From Adiantum capillus-veneris (lineage: Eukaryota; Streptophyta; Polypodiopsida; Polypodiales; Pteridaceae), in the NCBI GenBank assembly GCA_014529385.2, contig CM043945.1:146654241-146718240 (forward strand): a stretch of DNA of 64,000 bases. The letters are read 5' to 3'. Positions 34,529-45,690 of the stretch are shown here, piece after piece. How positions within the stretch are numbered: the stretch's first letter is position 1; each line of letters begins with the position of its first letter. The notes beneath the pieces are model-generated. The model was not told the origin of the DNA, made no database searches, and saw nothing but the letters and a program-made list of their open reading frames with translations. Made by a program: the position numbers and the translations under genes.

Positions 34529-36634
34529 ATGACACGCTATACCTTTGATGATATCCCAATCTTCTTCGGAAATCTAGAAGAAGATGTTGATGATTTTAAA
34601 ATGGTTTGTCGTATCCTTGGTAAAAGGGATGACATTGAAAAAGGAGATTTTCTATTGCTATGCCTTAGAGGCAACGCTGAGCAATGGTTTTGGAGTATGT
34701 CTTCTCAGATTGAAGATGGATATACCTAAATTTCCAAAGCTTTGAAGACCAGATTCTCTAAATTTCCAACAACAGAGACAACATGGGCTTCATTAGGGAG
34801 ACTTCAACAACATGGTGAAGACTACTATGCTTATGAGGATACTTTTTCTCGTCAATGGGGAAGATGTGGGTTTAGTTCTACATTTCCAGATTATGTAAAA
34901 ATGGAGCAATTTATTTCGGGTTTTTCTTCTTTCCTAAAGACTAAGGTTACTTGTAGTGGACCCTCTACCTTTGAAGAAGCGATCGCTATTGCCCGAAGGA
35001 AGTTTCACAAGTACTTCTACATCAAAAATGGTTTCCATCATGCTGGAAGAACCAACCATCATGAAAGTTTTTCTATCAAGGAGTCATCTCCTTTGCCATA
35101 CTTGTCTCCTTCTACTTCGACAAATGTTGAAGAAATTATTTACATGCCAACTGATTCTTCAAGTGCTAAAGTGTGTGGCCAAGATTCAAATGTGGAATCT
35201 CTTTCTTCTACCTTTATCACAAGCATGCAAAAATCAGCACAAGATATCTCAAATGGCATTGATGATTCAATAATGGATACATCCAACCTTTTGGCGGAGG
35301 ATCAATTTATAGTCCGAGCAGACGAAGCTTTTGTGCAACATGACTCTATGGAGAATGAAGACCTTGAAGGTAACCTTGATCTTATGGAATGTTCTAAGAG
35401 TGTATCTTGTCTAAAAGAAGAGAGTGAAGAAGAAGATGAAATCATAGGTGGGGAGATCATGGACCACATTGATCATAAAGAGATGATTGTGTACATGGAA
35501 TGCCAACTCCAAAAAAAAGTAGAAGAGTGTGAGTTGAATCCATGTGAGGATAATCTTCAAGAAGTGTTTGAGGATGTTGAAAAGCATTGGTATGACCCAT
35601 GTATATTAAGCATGGAGGAACCTATCATGCAAGAAGCCAAAGTTTTCACAAAATCAAACAGTAATCCATCAACCTTTGAGGTAGTACATTGTGAGGAGTT
35701 ACAACCTTGCCAAAGGGGGGGCTTAGAAGGGGATGAAGAACATGGGAGAGTAGTAAAAAATAAAATCATAAAAGAAAATTGCCAGAAGGGTATCATTCTC
35801 TCCATTGGTGTTTTAGTGGGTGGCTCTTCATTCATGGGACAATCTCTTAGCAAGAAAATCCAAACTTTTGAAGCCCCAATCATCTTCACATTGGGTTTCA
35901 CCTCTTCAAAGTCAACTTCTCCCCTCTTCTCATATACCTTTCATCGGGGGTACCATACCTTCTTAAGTGGAAGAGGACATGAATACTTGGTGATGAACGG
36001 ATGTTTCCAAACCTTCTTCATTTGGTTCTTTGGTATACGGAGGTCGCACATTGTGATGCTTCCGGTCTTCACCATAGATGAAAAACTTGTTGATTGCTAC
36101 ATGTGGATATTTCATCAATCAGTACCAAAATCTATTCTCTTCCAATGTGTTGGAAGCAATAGAAACCTTCGTCTATTATCTACGTATGTGGTAAACTATT
36201 TGCACTATCTTCCAATAGTGGTTGGAAGCATGGATCAAGCTTTCATAAATCATGAAGGTCATAGAATTTTTGACTTGATGAGCCTACCCAGGTTGAATGA
36301 ATTTTATGAGCTACAATTCAGGAATTTGCTCATACAAGCTCTTGATGATCGTAGCAGATACATCAACCTTACAAAGGAGGAAGAGCAACCAATATTTTAT
36401 ATCACATTCATAGTGATAGATGCAATGATGGACAACAATAAAATCTACACGTTTCTTCAACCGAAATCAGTAAGTGATTCCATACCATACATCTCTCTTT
36501 GGGAAAGATATTTCAAGATCTTTGATCCTGGGGGATGCTTATGGAAACTTTCGCAATGGAGGAGGTTAACTGCGTCACTTCATTACATCCTGATATTAGC
36601 TCTGAGAACCTTTCATATCACACTAGGTTTTTAA
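34529..36634 (+). pseudogene. gag: Gag protein with long novel C-terminal region, one stop
   Basis: A single frame of 702 codons including one ochre (34727-34729) at YT*ISKAL, where Gln is likely. Residues 1-170 form a Retrotrans_gag domain: YTFDDIPIFFGN, DFLLLCLRGNAEQWFWSM, LKTRFSKFPTTE, WASLGRLQQHGEDYYAYEDT and MEQFISGFSSFLKTKV. No CCHC knuckle or protease is seen. Residues about 200-380 are acidic. The last 300 residues are hydrophobic in patches (GIILSIGVLVGGSSFMG, TFFIWFFGIR, LHYILILALRTFHITLGF) and I recognise no family. The frame stops 106 bp before the polypurine tract. It may be a full-length element protein with one recent mutation, or may use the Met at 34742. Confidence 0.75.
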
Positions 36635-36739
36635 ATCATACAATAAAGGTTCTTCAAAGATGAGAACAGACAAAGACAGACGTTACACAATCTACATGTT
36701 GTATGGTCTAATAAATGGTACATGAATGTACCATTATCT

Positions 36740-36752
36740 AAGGGGGGGCTAA
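36740..36752 (+). other. Polypurine tract
   Basis: AAGGGGGGGCTAA directly before the 3' LTR, as required for plus-strand DNA priming. Confidence 0.85.
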
Positions 36753-39350
36753 TGATAGCCGTTTTTTGGCTTTCCATAATTGCCATAGTAAGCTATCTCA
36801 CCCTATCAAATCACTCAAACATTTTGGTTATCCCTACCATTTCACTGTACATAGGCGTGTGTGAGTTAGGGGACTTTCTCCATATTTTCTTAAAAAACCC
36901 TCAATTAGCTAGTCACTGGGCTAGTTGAGCCAAAAAACTAAATAAAATCAAAAAAATAAAATATATTATGGCCCATTTGTGTGTAAATATTCATTGTATA
37001 TAGGGCCTAAATAAAAGGATTTTTCATAATTATTTTGGTATTTATTTAAATATTTCTACCTATGGTGTGTTATTTATTCTATGTCCATTGACTCACCATT
37101 ACCATATTTTTTCGTACCATTTTGCATACTCTTTATTCCATATAAAAATAATTTCATGCAAGCTTCTTTTATTTTTGGTGTAACTCCATCCTAACAAAAA
37201 TCCAAAAAAACTAGTTCTATTTATGTGTATATTTTTTCACTATTGTGATTTTTTTCTTCCTACATCTATTCTTTACTACTCTCATAAATTAGACCACCAA
37301 AAATATTCATCTGTTTATGGTAGACTTATAATGCGAGAGATTTATTTTTACCCCTTTATATTTTTTCCACCTATATTATTTATATTTGACATGTACATAT
37401 TTTTTAGACCCCTCAATATTTGATTTTCTTAGTTGTACTATTCATTTATATCATGATCTCAACAATATCTTCAATTATAGACCTACCAAATAAGGTCAAG
37501 GGTATGTGGCATGCATGCATGCAGCATGGGGAGCTCACTCTTGGAGGTATTCAAAAGAATCATCCAAAGAAGGACCTCACAAGGACCTTGTACAGTGGAA
37601 AAAACAGTTGGTTTTTCTGAATTTTTAAAGATCACATGCTCCCCAAATTTGGAAAGATGATACAAACAAAAGTTGTAGCTCATGAGCTGAACTTTCACCT
37701 CAAATGTTTTCATATTTTTTTGAGCTAAGAGCTATGAGCTATGATTTTATTGGTGGACCCCAGTTTGCCATGCTATGCAACCACACTCCCTCTTCCACTT
37801 TATCATTTTCCTCTTTCACACACACTCCATCCTCTCCTTCCCACTCCCAAACCTGCAACTCCCATGTCCTAATTCACCCTCTTCACCATTGCCACATCTC
37901 TCACACCTCCATAGCCTTCATCCTCCATTTCTACACCCTACGTGTCTCCCTTTCTCTCTACATATATGTCTATATTACCATACTCTCTTCAGCTTTGTAA
38001 AGAACTTCAAAAAATCAGCAAAAATCCAAGGATAACCTCTGCAAATGAAGTCTTTATCATGAATTTTCCAAGGTTTGAAGATAATATAGCTTCATCGACA
38101 CGCGCTACTTCGCCATGCTGACCGCTTCTTCTACCGATGCTGTAAAGAGGTGAATGTCAACTTCTCCAAGCTTCAACCTTGCTTTACAAGCTTATCCCTT
38201 CTCTAACTTTTCTGATCATATATCTCACCATTTGGTGAATGATTTTGTAAATATATTTTAGTGATAATTACTAACTACTAACCACTAACCTTATTGTAAA
38301 ATGCACCCTCTACTAGAGTAGGCACTCCCAAATTATTCACTCAATCCTCTCTCCCTTCATCCTCAATAATTCTCTTACCTTGAGCCCACATCCATGTGAC
38401 TCATAGGACAAGAGAGACCCACCCTCATTAAAAAAAATAAAAATTTGCATAATCTTTTATTCCTTCAAATAAACTTGATTAGGCCTAATCCTAATCGGGG
38501 CTTCTAAAACCTATAAATAGAGCCCTTCTCTCCCTTGTAAATCATCACATGATCACAGTACACCACACCATTCTCAACACATAACACACCACTCTTCAAG
38601 CCTAGTTGTGTAGAGTGTGTGCATTGTGAGTGCTCTATTCCATCACTACACATAGCTGCATGGAGAAGCTTGAAGTTAGTTATGCCATCTAGAGGAGTGG
38701 AGTGATACTATACTCTGCAATCACACTTGTAGCCTACTCTTGTCCATAAATAAGATTCATAGTTTTGGGTGCAATTGTATGCTGCAACTACGACTCTTCT
38801 CTCCAAATTGACTTGATAAGTTGGCTCATCAGGTGGTTGAAGGTATATTGTCCTTGAAGTTTGTTGTGCCATTTCATGCTTGGTGGTTTGAGGGCTTGTT
38901 GATTTGTTTGCCTAAAAGGTCAATTGTAAGAGGGTGCTCGATGAGAGGGCTCCCGTGACCCTAAGACAATTTTTGTATTGGCAACAAGGTCAAGTTTTTT
39001 GTCGTCTCTCTATTTCTCATCGAGCTTTGTGTGCATCTAGTCTTTAAGGCTAAGGCTGAGTTGCTCAAGTTGATTTGTGCGCTTTACCTCTCTCTGGCGT
39101 GGTGAATGTTTGTGTTTGGTGTGTGTGGCTATCTTGCATTCCCCTCTCTTTGTGCGTTTGAGTACAAGGAGATATCACGTGCGTCCTAGTTCGCATCTAC
39201 AACTAGGTGGTGCCCCTTTTCTTGTTTGGTTTCTGGCTGTGGGTTGTTGTTGTCTCTGATTGTGCTTGCCCCAGCCCCATTTGAGAAGCACGGGAGCCTC
39301 GAAGGGTGTTTAGAGGCCGCTCTTCTTGTTGCCCGCCCCGGACCGCCTCA
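36753..39350 (+). repeat. 3' LTR, 2598 bp
   Basis: Begins TGATAGCCG directly after the tract AAGGGGGGGCTAA and ends CCGCCTCA at the CTAC duplication. Confidence 0.95.
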
Positions 39351-39920
39351 CTACTAAGGTATACCACAAGACTCCACTCAATAGCTTTTCTATGTGCACA
39401 ATAACCTCAACTAGAATATAGTGTATTCTTGGAGATTCGTCAGATCCAAGGAAATTAAAATAGATGTCATCCTTACTGCTCAAGTTACACTTGTAGTGAA
39501 AATTGTGTGTGCCATCGAGGATGCATTTCTTAATTGATTCTTCTTAGCCAAATCCACTTCTTGGTTCACGTGGTTGAGGAGATCTCTATATGTGAAGTAG
39601 TGCATGCACGATGGATGTTCTTTTTGGAGATGTTTTTAAAGACTCACAAAGATTTTGTGTAGCTACAATCCCATCCAGAGGCATGTATGGGCAAATGGTG
39701 GATCATGCAAGGGGCATTTGCTTACATATCAAAGTATTTGGCACAAAATGATCCCTCAATGCCTTGCATGTAGTCAAATGTGGAGAATGCAAGGATGACT
39801 TCAAACTTGTCAAGTGGAAAGGGAATATTATTTAGCATGGATATGAATATATCCCAAGTGGTCAATAACGTTTGTATCCTCAATGCAAAGGTTATGACCA
39901 AGTGGGTGGACCTATGGATA
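39351..39920 (+). pseudogene. CACTA transposase, part after the LTR insertion
   Basis: Starting at the CTAC target duplication, the frame of LKLEEL continues as LLRYTTRLHS. Further on CEVVHARWMFFLEMFLKTHK then DFVWSYNP (about 39590-39670) corresponds to the H-x-R-W-M-x-x-x-E-R-F segment in the post-TNP2 domain of CACTA transposases. Stops and frame changes are frequent. Confidence 0.65.
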
Positions 39921-40309
39921 GTGGCAAAGGCAAGGCATTTGTAGGAGAGGGAAGCATGGAAATAAGCACATGGAGAAAGTAGGGCACCCCCAATTCCTAG
40001 ACACCTTGCATGTTTCCCAAATCTCGTTAATGCCGAGTGGATGCATGACAGAATGACCAAAGCAGAAGCACGCGGAGAAGACATCACTGAGAAAGAATGG
40101 GAATATGCACAAGGTTGCGTATCAACGGAAAGATACTCATATACTTAAACCATATTGTTTTTTTTTTCTTGATTTTATCTTGTAATTGAGAAAAGTTTTT
40201 ATTATTTTGTAATGCCTTTCCTTTACCTCTATGTGATCAAAGGGTTGATACTTTTGTGCACACCACATTAACAAGCGTTGAACCACCATGGACTGTGGCA
40301 TCATGGGCA

Positions 40310-40909
40310 ACTTTCACGCAGATGGTGATGAATCCAGGTACTATGGGACTATTTAAGGGATACTAAATGTTAATTTTAAAACCTTTCATACCTTCATATT
40401 TGAGTGCAAGTGGTTTGCAAATGTGTTTAGATAACAGGAGAATGGCCTCTACATGGTGGACTCTAGTGTGCATCACACACGAAGGTATGCCAATTTAGTT
40501 TTTCCACACAATTGTGAACATGTGAGTGACTACATTTTTTAATCCTTATTTTCTTATAGCACAAACTATACCAATGTTACTCACTTTGAGCTTCTCTTTT
40601 ATAGGTCATCTACATCCCAACAATATCTAGCCACAAATTTGGTTTGTAGTTCTCATAACACCTTGGGGGAGAACCATTTTTTCCATCATTGAAGTGGAGA
40701 TTATCTTCCACCCTCTTCCATTTTCTACTTTGGATGAGGGGGAAATAGAGGAGAGAGAGATTAATGATTCAAGTCCCATGGTTGCAGGTCTTAGCGAGGA
40801 GGATTTCCATGATGATGGTGATGATGAAAAAGAGGATGATGAATTCCAAGATGATGAAGCCAACACATCCACAAACGACAATTCTATTTCTCTCATTATT
40901 GATTTATGA
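40310..40909 (+). pseudogene. CACTA DUF4216-like segment and acidic tail
   Basis: HADGDESRYYGTI, NVNFKTFHTFIFECKWFANV and ENGLYMVDSSVH (about 40320-40480) follow the layout of DUF4216 (Y-Y-G-V, F-K-C-x-W, F-x-x-V-D). An open frame 40694-40909 then encodes a 71-residue acidic end with DDGDDEKEDDEFQDDE. This is the usual C-terminal order in plant CACTA transposases. 40911-41300 shows no gene; a G7 purine tract lies at 41255. Confidence 0.55.
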
Positions 40910-41299
40910 GCGATGGGCTTAGAATTGGATGAAGCTTCTTGTAGAGACTTTTTGGAATATGATTAATAAACATTTTGTATATTTTAAGTTACGAGAATTT
41001 GTTGTTGTGTTGTCCATTGTTAGTGGATTGATCGAACGGGCGTCCACCTGGTGGGACCCGTAGCGGACACCACATTTGTAGTCAATTATTTTCCTGAGCT
41101 AGTGTACTGATACTCTATGTAAATCCTAATTTTAGAGTAGCAGGTCAATTTCTTGAGCTGTAATTTTTTAATTATAATTGTAAAGGTCCATGGAAGCCGA
41201 CCACTAGCCATTTAGAAAGCGCTAGGTATAAAGGTCAATAAGTTTAATGTGAAGAGGGGGGCTTAACATTGGAAGAAGAAGGAGATCTCTAAAACATAC

Positions 41300-42971
41300 A
41301 CTCCACCACATCCCAATCATTGGTGGGTGGGTGCAGGTCCACTGTATCAGTGGCCATCTCCTTTAGCTCCACTAATCGCGGGCTCTGCATTTGCTCTTTG
41401 GGCCCCGTGCTTGCCAAGTCAAATGCGACTGTGGCAGCCTCTTCTTTTGAGTATCCGGCAGCTAGTAGGTCTAGAAATGTGTTTACCTTGCTTCATTTGG
41501 CTCTAGCTGCTCACTTTTGGGCTTAGCTTCTTCTTTTTGCTCTTGTTCTTGGCTCTGTTCTTGCCTTGACTCTTCTTGATCTTCAGGTTTGTCTTGCTCC
41601 TCTTTTTGTTGAGTTTGTGGAGGGCTATGAGGAGGTGGTGAGGACGGTGGGTTGGACTCAGGGCTGGACGGTGGAGTTGTCGGCTTTTTCTTGAAATCCC
41701 TCTCCGCCTTTGTCTTCCTCTCTCTCTCTCTCTCTTGGCCTTCCTGCTCCTCTAGCAGTTGCCGTCGGACTTGCTCCACTTCTGCTTCTGTAAATGGTAC
41801 ATGTGGGATATTTTCCACCGTGGCATCCAAATCTCAAAGTTCTTAATATAGTCTTCAAATCTGTCTCTGTGCACCCTTCGGGATGATCCCGACATTGCTT
41901 CTAGAGACGACGTCCATAGCTCGCTCAAATCTCCCTTCAGGGCTCTTTTGGCTCTGAAACTTTCTATTAGCCGCTCTAGCCGTGCCACTTTCTGTGCTTT
42001 CGTCTCTTTTACTAGCACTTGGACACTCTCTTTCTTCCCTTTCTTCAACTCTGGCTGCTCTTCTTGCACGGTTTCTAACCGACGTTTCAAACGTGTTGCC
42101 ACCCTTGGTGCTTTGGGCTGTTCCTCTTTCTTATCTTCCTTGAGCCTTAGCCAGTCGTTCTGTGATGCAGGGTCAGGCCATCTTCCCTTGGCGTGCAAGG
42201 CCCCATAAATCACTTTAGTGATTAGCTCACCTGGAACAATGTATGTGGGGTTCTTGTTGCCCATCTTCACCAGGTTGTCATGTATATACGCTGCATAATT
42301 GATTACCTTCGGCTTGCTTTTCTGCATTGCCCAAGTGAAGGTTGTGGCAATTGCTCCAGCGGCATTCTGTACTTTTGTGGCCGCTTTGTACACATATGGA
42401 AATATTGATTGTACAGCTGACTCATCATTGCCACTTTAGGGTTGACAATATCTTCAAAGGTGTAGTTGCCTTTCTTTCTGTGTACACCTTTACTTTGTCT
42501 CTTCTTCTGGTTACACTATCCCCTTTGTTGGAGAGGTCTAGTGCAGCTGCCACTACTCTCTCTGTGATTACAATCTCCGTGTCTGGCTTGCCTTGTAGAT
42601 CCATAACTCTGGCCACTCCATCTTCTTTGATTGTCGTCACAAATTCCCATACTCTTTTTATGTCGATTCCTGTCGACACAGCTTCAAAATAATTTTGGAG
42701 ATCTATTTTCTCCAGATACTCTGCCATCTTGCTTATGACGAACTCATTGAGCTCCCGCGGTAGCATGGGTAGCTCTATTACATTTCCTTCGGTGTCTTTG
42801 AACACGCCTTGGTAGATCTTCAGATCATTTGACTCTAGCAGGTCCTCTTGGATCCACGTGCTGGTTGGCTTTAGAGTTCCTTCTTGTATGACAAAAGGCT
42901 CTACTTCTTCCAAGTAATCTTTTATGGTCATCCTCTTCTTCTTTGCTGCTGACTTTGCGGCTGCCATAGAT
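41300..42971 (-). pseudogene. ORF2, left copy, N-terminal half
   Basis: This is a homologue of the ORF at 57428-60785. From MAAAKSAAKKKRMTIKDYLE (42967 downward) it covers the N-terminal globular part with GIDIKRVWEFVTTIKEDG and VARVMDLQGKPDTEIVITER, a frameshift at about 42460, then TFTWAMQKSKPKVINYAAY, the basic region APRVATRLKRRLE and KETKAQKVARLERLIESF, RFEDYIKNFEI, another frameshift near 41850, and a Pro/Glu/Gln-rich linker (TTPPSSPESNPPSSPPPHS). It ends around PPTNDWD near 41310, where homology to the other copy stops, so the coiled coil, C-terminus and 3' LTR are missing. The function is unknown. Confidence 0.75.
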
Positions 42972-44820
42972 CTTGTTGCACTCAGTAGTTCGAAGTGAGC
43001 GTTTTTTCCATATCAGCTAAGAAACTGAGTTTTAACTATCCAAATGACTTTTGAAAATAAAACTTAAAAGGAACTTGGGAAACTGTGCATGTGCTCACAG
43101 TGTAATTCTGGCAAAATTTTATCATTTAGACATCTACGCGTAGGATGTCTTATTCATCAAATTTTGGTGATACTTGACATGCTGGTGGTCCTTGGCCTGT
43201 ACAACATGGCTATGTGATTGGATTTGGATTTGGGCATCGAAAAGTGGATTTTTGGGTAGATTCGGGCTTTAGGCTCACAAATTGGGTAAAAGTCCACAAC
43301 AGGTAGCAAATGATATCCAAATGGGTTGAAAATTGATATATGGGCTCCTTGCACCATGGTAATGGGCTTCCATGATGTCATTCTTTGCACAGAAGGTCAA
43401 AAACATGTTGGAGACATCCTACGCATAGGATGTCCATTTCATCAAAATGGCTTGAGATTTGTTCTGTGGGTAGTCCTTGGCATGTGGAACATGCCAAGCT
43501 CTTGGATTTTGATTTGGACAAGAATTGATGTTGGTAAGACCCTGTGTAGTGTTTTTGGGCTCAAAATGTGTATCTTGGAGGTGTTGGGGGTCAAAAATGA
43601 TTAGAATGGTTTCAAACTTGATATATGAGCTCTTGAAGGTGATATGATAAGATCTGGAATGTAAAAATACCCTCTGTAGACCAAAAATGTCAAATAGACA
43701 TCCTATGCGTAGGATGTCTACTTCATCATTTTTTGCATGTGACCACACAGATTGTTGGCAATGTGCTCATGAATGTATTGTGCAAGTTTCATGTGATTTG
43801 GACAAGTTTTGATAGGTCTATGGCCCATTATTGCCTCTATGCCCTAACTTTGCGTTTTTTGGTGCACATGAGGTCAATTTTGGTCCAAATGTGATGAAAC
43901 TTGGTGGCTAGCATGTAAAGGCTATTCAAAAAATGTGTGTGATGAAAAATGTTGGGTTTTGTGCCCATAAATGGCTTCGAGACATCCTACGCGTAGGATG
44001 TCACCTGATGATTTTTTAATGGAAGCTGCTACTGGTGCCTGCCCTTAGTCCCCCTGAACCCCTTTTAATCCTAATTTCAACAAAAAAGTCAAATGGATAG
44101 AAAGTAACTCCCTTTGTGGATTTCAGAGCCTCCGAGCCGTTTTCTGACTTTTGGAGTGCTTTTCGGCGATGAAATTTCTTGATGTTGGTCTCCTTAGCTT
44201 CCCGATTCCTTGGGGATCCTTGTCGTATGGTTTTTGTCGACTTTGGCTTCACCGGAGCTCCATTTGGAAATTTGTTGCTCTAGAAGCACCCGTGGTTGCG
44301 TTTACATGTCTTCGATGACTTGTGGTGGTCTACCACCATAGGACTTGGTTGTTGATGGTCTAGGAAAGCCGCTCCTGAAGTTTGGTGGCAAACGGACATG
44401 CGGTTTGGCCACGAGAGCTATTTGACACTTTGTGTGTATGATGTCGTTTTTGGAGTTTAGTGCCGCTTCGGGTAACCTTTTGGTCATGTGGGCTACATAG
44501 ACTTGTCAAGCATGTCGAGATGCTCCTACCCATGAATTTTGGTAGCATTTAGGCGCCTTTCCGCCGATTTCCCATTTGGTGGCCTCTTGCGGGGCTCTAG
44601 GAATTAGGGTTTTTCCCGATGGTTTTCTACTGCCTTTGGACATCCAAGATTGGTCTCCATGCTAGGGTAAGCTACCGATGAAGTCTCGTTGCTTTTGGGT
44701 TAGCCGTTAGGTGGCCACTTCTAGTTGTAGGTCTCTACTGCCCGCTTTTCGTGTGAACCCTACGCTAGTTTTCGCGACAAAATGACAAACATGTGCGAAA
44801 ATCTCAAGGTGGTGAGCCTA
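42972..44820. other. 1849-bp segment present only in the left copy
   Basis: The right copy reads ATGAGAGGATCCATGGC at the ORF2 start. The left copy has ATGAGAGG (44828-44821) and ATCTATGGC (42971-42963) separated by these 1849 bp. The segment holds the four-site palindrome array and no recognised coding sequence. It is either an insertion or an intron-like piece missing from the right copy. No target duplication flanks it. GT and AG are present near its ends, but canonical GT-AG removal would leave the ORF out of frame by one base. Confidence 0.7.
43129..44002. repeat. Palindrome array 1: four sites at 283-285 bp spacing
   Basis: The 11-bp arm GACATCCTACG followed by its own complement makes a 22-bp palindrome centred on CGCG. 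Copies: 43129-43149 (one C missing), 43414-43435 (one mismatch), 43697-43718 (one mismatch), 43981-44002 (perfect). Start-to-start distances are 285, 283 and 284. The intervening sequences are diverged copies of one unit, with shared CTTGATATATGAGCTC/ATTGATATATGGGCTC and TTGATTTGGACAAG landmarks, so this is a tandem repeat of about 284 bp headed by the palindrome. Confidence 0.9.
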
Positions 44821-45690
44821 CCTCTCATGTCTGAAGCCTGTTGGGTAGTCATGTGCGTCGTAGAAGCTGCTGGAAGTTCCGTTCGCTCTAGGTGGTAGGA
44901 GCTCTCTCTCAAAGGTCAATAATAGTGGAAATGAGCTTAAAATGAAGTGAAAATTTCTTATAATGGGGGTCCCCAAACCACTTTTCATGAAATTTGACAT
45001 GTGCTACCAATTTCTTGCAAGATGCGGTTTAGGCTCAAAAATTTCTTGATTTGGACTCCATTTGTTCTGTTTACCAGAAATTTGGCATTTCGGTCAAAAT
45101 ATGGCCAAAACACGCTTTCTTCTCCATTCTCATAATTGCACCCCCACTCTACCATAGGTTTTCCTATAGTCACTAATCATCTGCATATTTTTTGTTTTCC
45201 ATTACGACCGTTTTTCACCTGCTTTTTGTAATTTTGAAGTTTTTCTGCCGAAAAGTAGCAAAATTAAAAGGAAAATAGCAAATCAAACCCAAAAAATTCC
45301 CAAAAATCATAATAAATAAAACAAATCACCGAAAAACATTATATATAGTCACATGTAATTTTTATGGCCGGATTTCTCCGTTTTACCAATATCTTGCTCG
45401 AAAAATGTCTATTTTTACTTATATACACACACTTAGGGGCTTGATTTGGCGTCTGGCCCCATATACCTGTAGGTTCATGCTGTATAAGGTCATATGTACT
45501 TGGGTTAGTCCAAAAAATTTTGAAATCAAACAACAACCCCTAAAAATAGTCGAAAAACATGCCCTTTTTTGCTCTTTCTACCATTGGGTCCGCATTTGAG
45601 AACGCCTCCCCCCCTCCTAGCCGGAGTCCTCTCGGACGACAAGGTATCACCTCGGAGTATGTGCAGTGCATGGGTTGAAAAAAAAATGTA
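44821..45690 (-). other. Conserved non-coding spacer between pol tail and ORF2
   Basis: About 860 bp lie between the end of the pol-tail frame and the ORF2 start. They align well with 60786-61640, including GTTCGCTCTAGGTGG, TTATAATGGGGGTCC and GGGGCTTGATTTGGCG. A minus-strand TATA-like run (CTATATATAATG) lies at about 45340, but the equivalent in the other copy is TGTATATAGTG. No coding domain is present. Conservation in two copies suggests it belongs to the element; it may carry a promoter or splice signals for ORF2. Confidence 0.6.

Larger units (their letters stand above)
31617..39350 (+). mobile_element. Young non-autonomous LTR element with one gag ORF (TR-GAG type), 7734 bp
   Basis: LTRs of 2597 and 2598 bp, nearly identical by eye, enclose 2539 bp. 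Both begin TGATAGCC and end CCTCA. CTAC occurs immediately outside each end (31613-31616 and 39351-39354). A primer-site candidate follows the 5' LTR by three bases and a polypurine tract with seven G precedes the 3' LTR. The only coding region is a gag-containing ORF broken by one stop; there is no protease, RT, RNase H or integrase. The class therefore matches non-autonomous TR-GAG or LARD elements, which depend on proteins from a partner. The high LTR identity implies a recent insertion. Confidence 0.92.
29830..40910 (+). mobile_element. CACTA-type DNA transposon remnant, split by an LTR element
   Basis: Plus-strand fragments on both sides of 31617-39350 give the domain order of a plant CACTA TNPD transposase: transposase-associated domain, TNP2 core, the segment around HARWMFFLEMF (DUF4218-like), a DUF4216-like segment and an acidic C-terminus. 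The LTR element inserted in the TNP2 coding region with a CTAC duplication. Terminal inverted repeats beginning CACTA were not found at plausible positions, so the true ends are unknown. Numerous stops make it inactive. Confidence 0.75.

Noticed and set aside
42972-44820. Clean GT-AG intron
   Set aside because: Removing GT...AG exactly leaves ATGAGAG joined to ATCTATGG, one base short of the other copy and out of frame, and the acceptor has little pyrimidine tract. Kept only as an open possibility.
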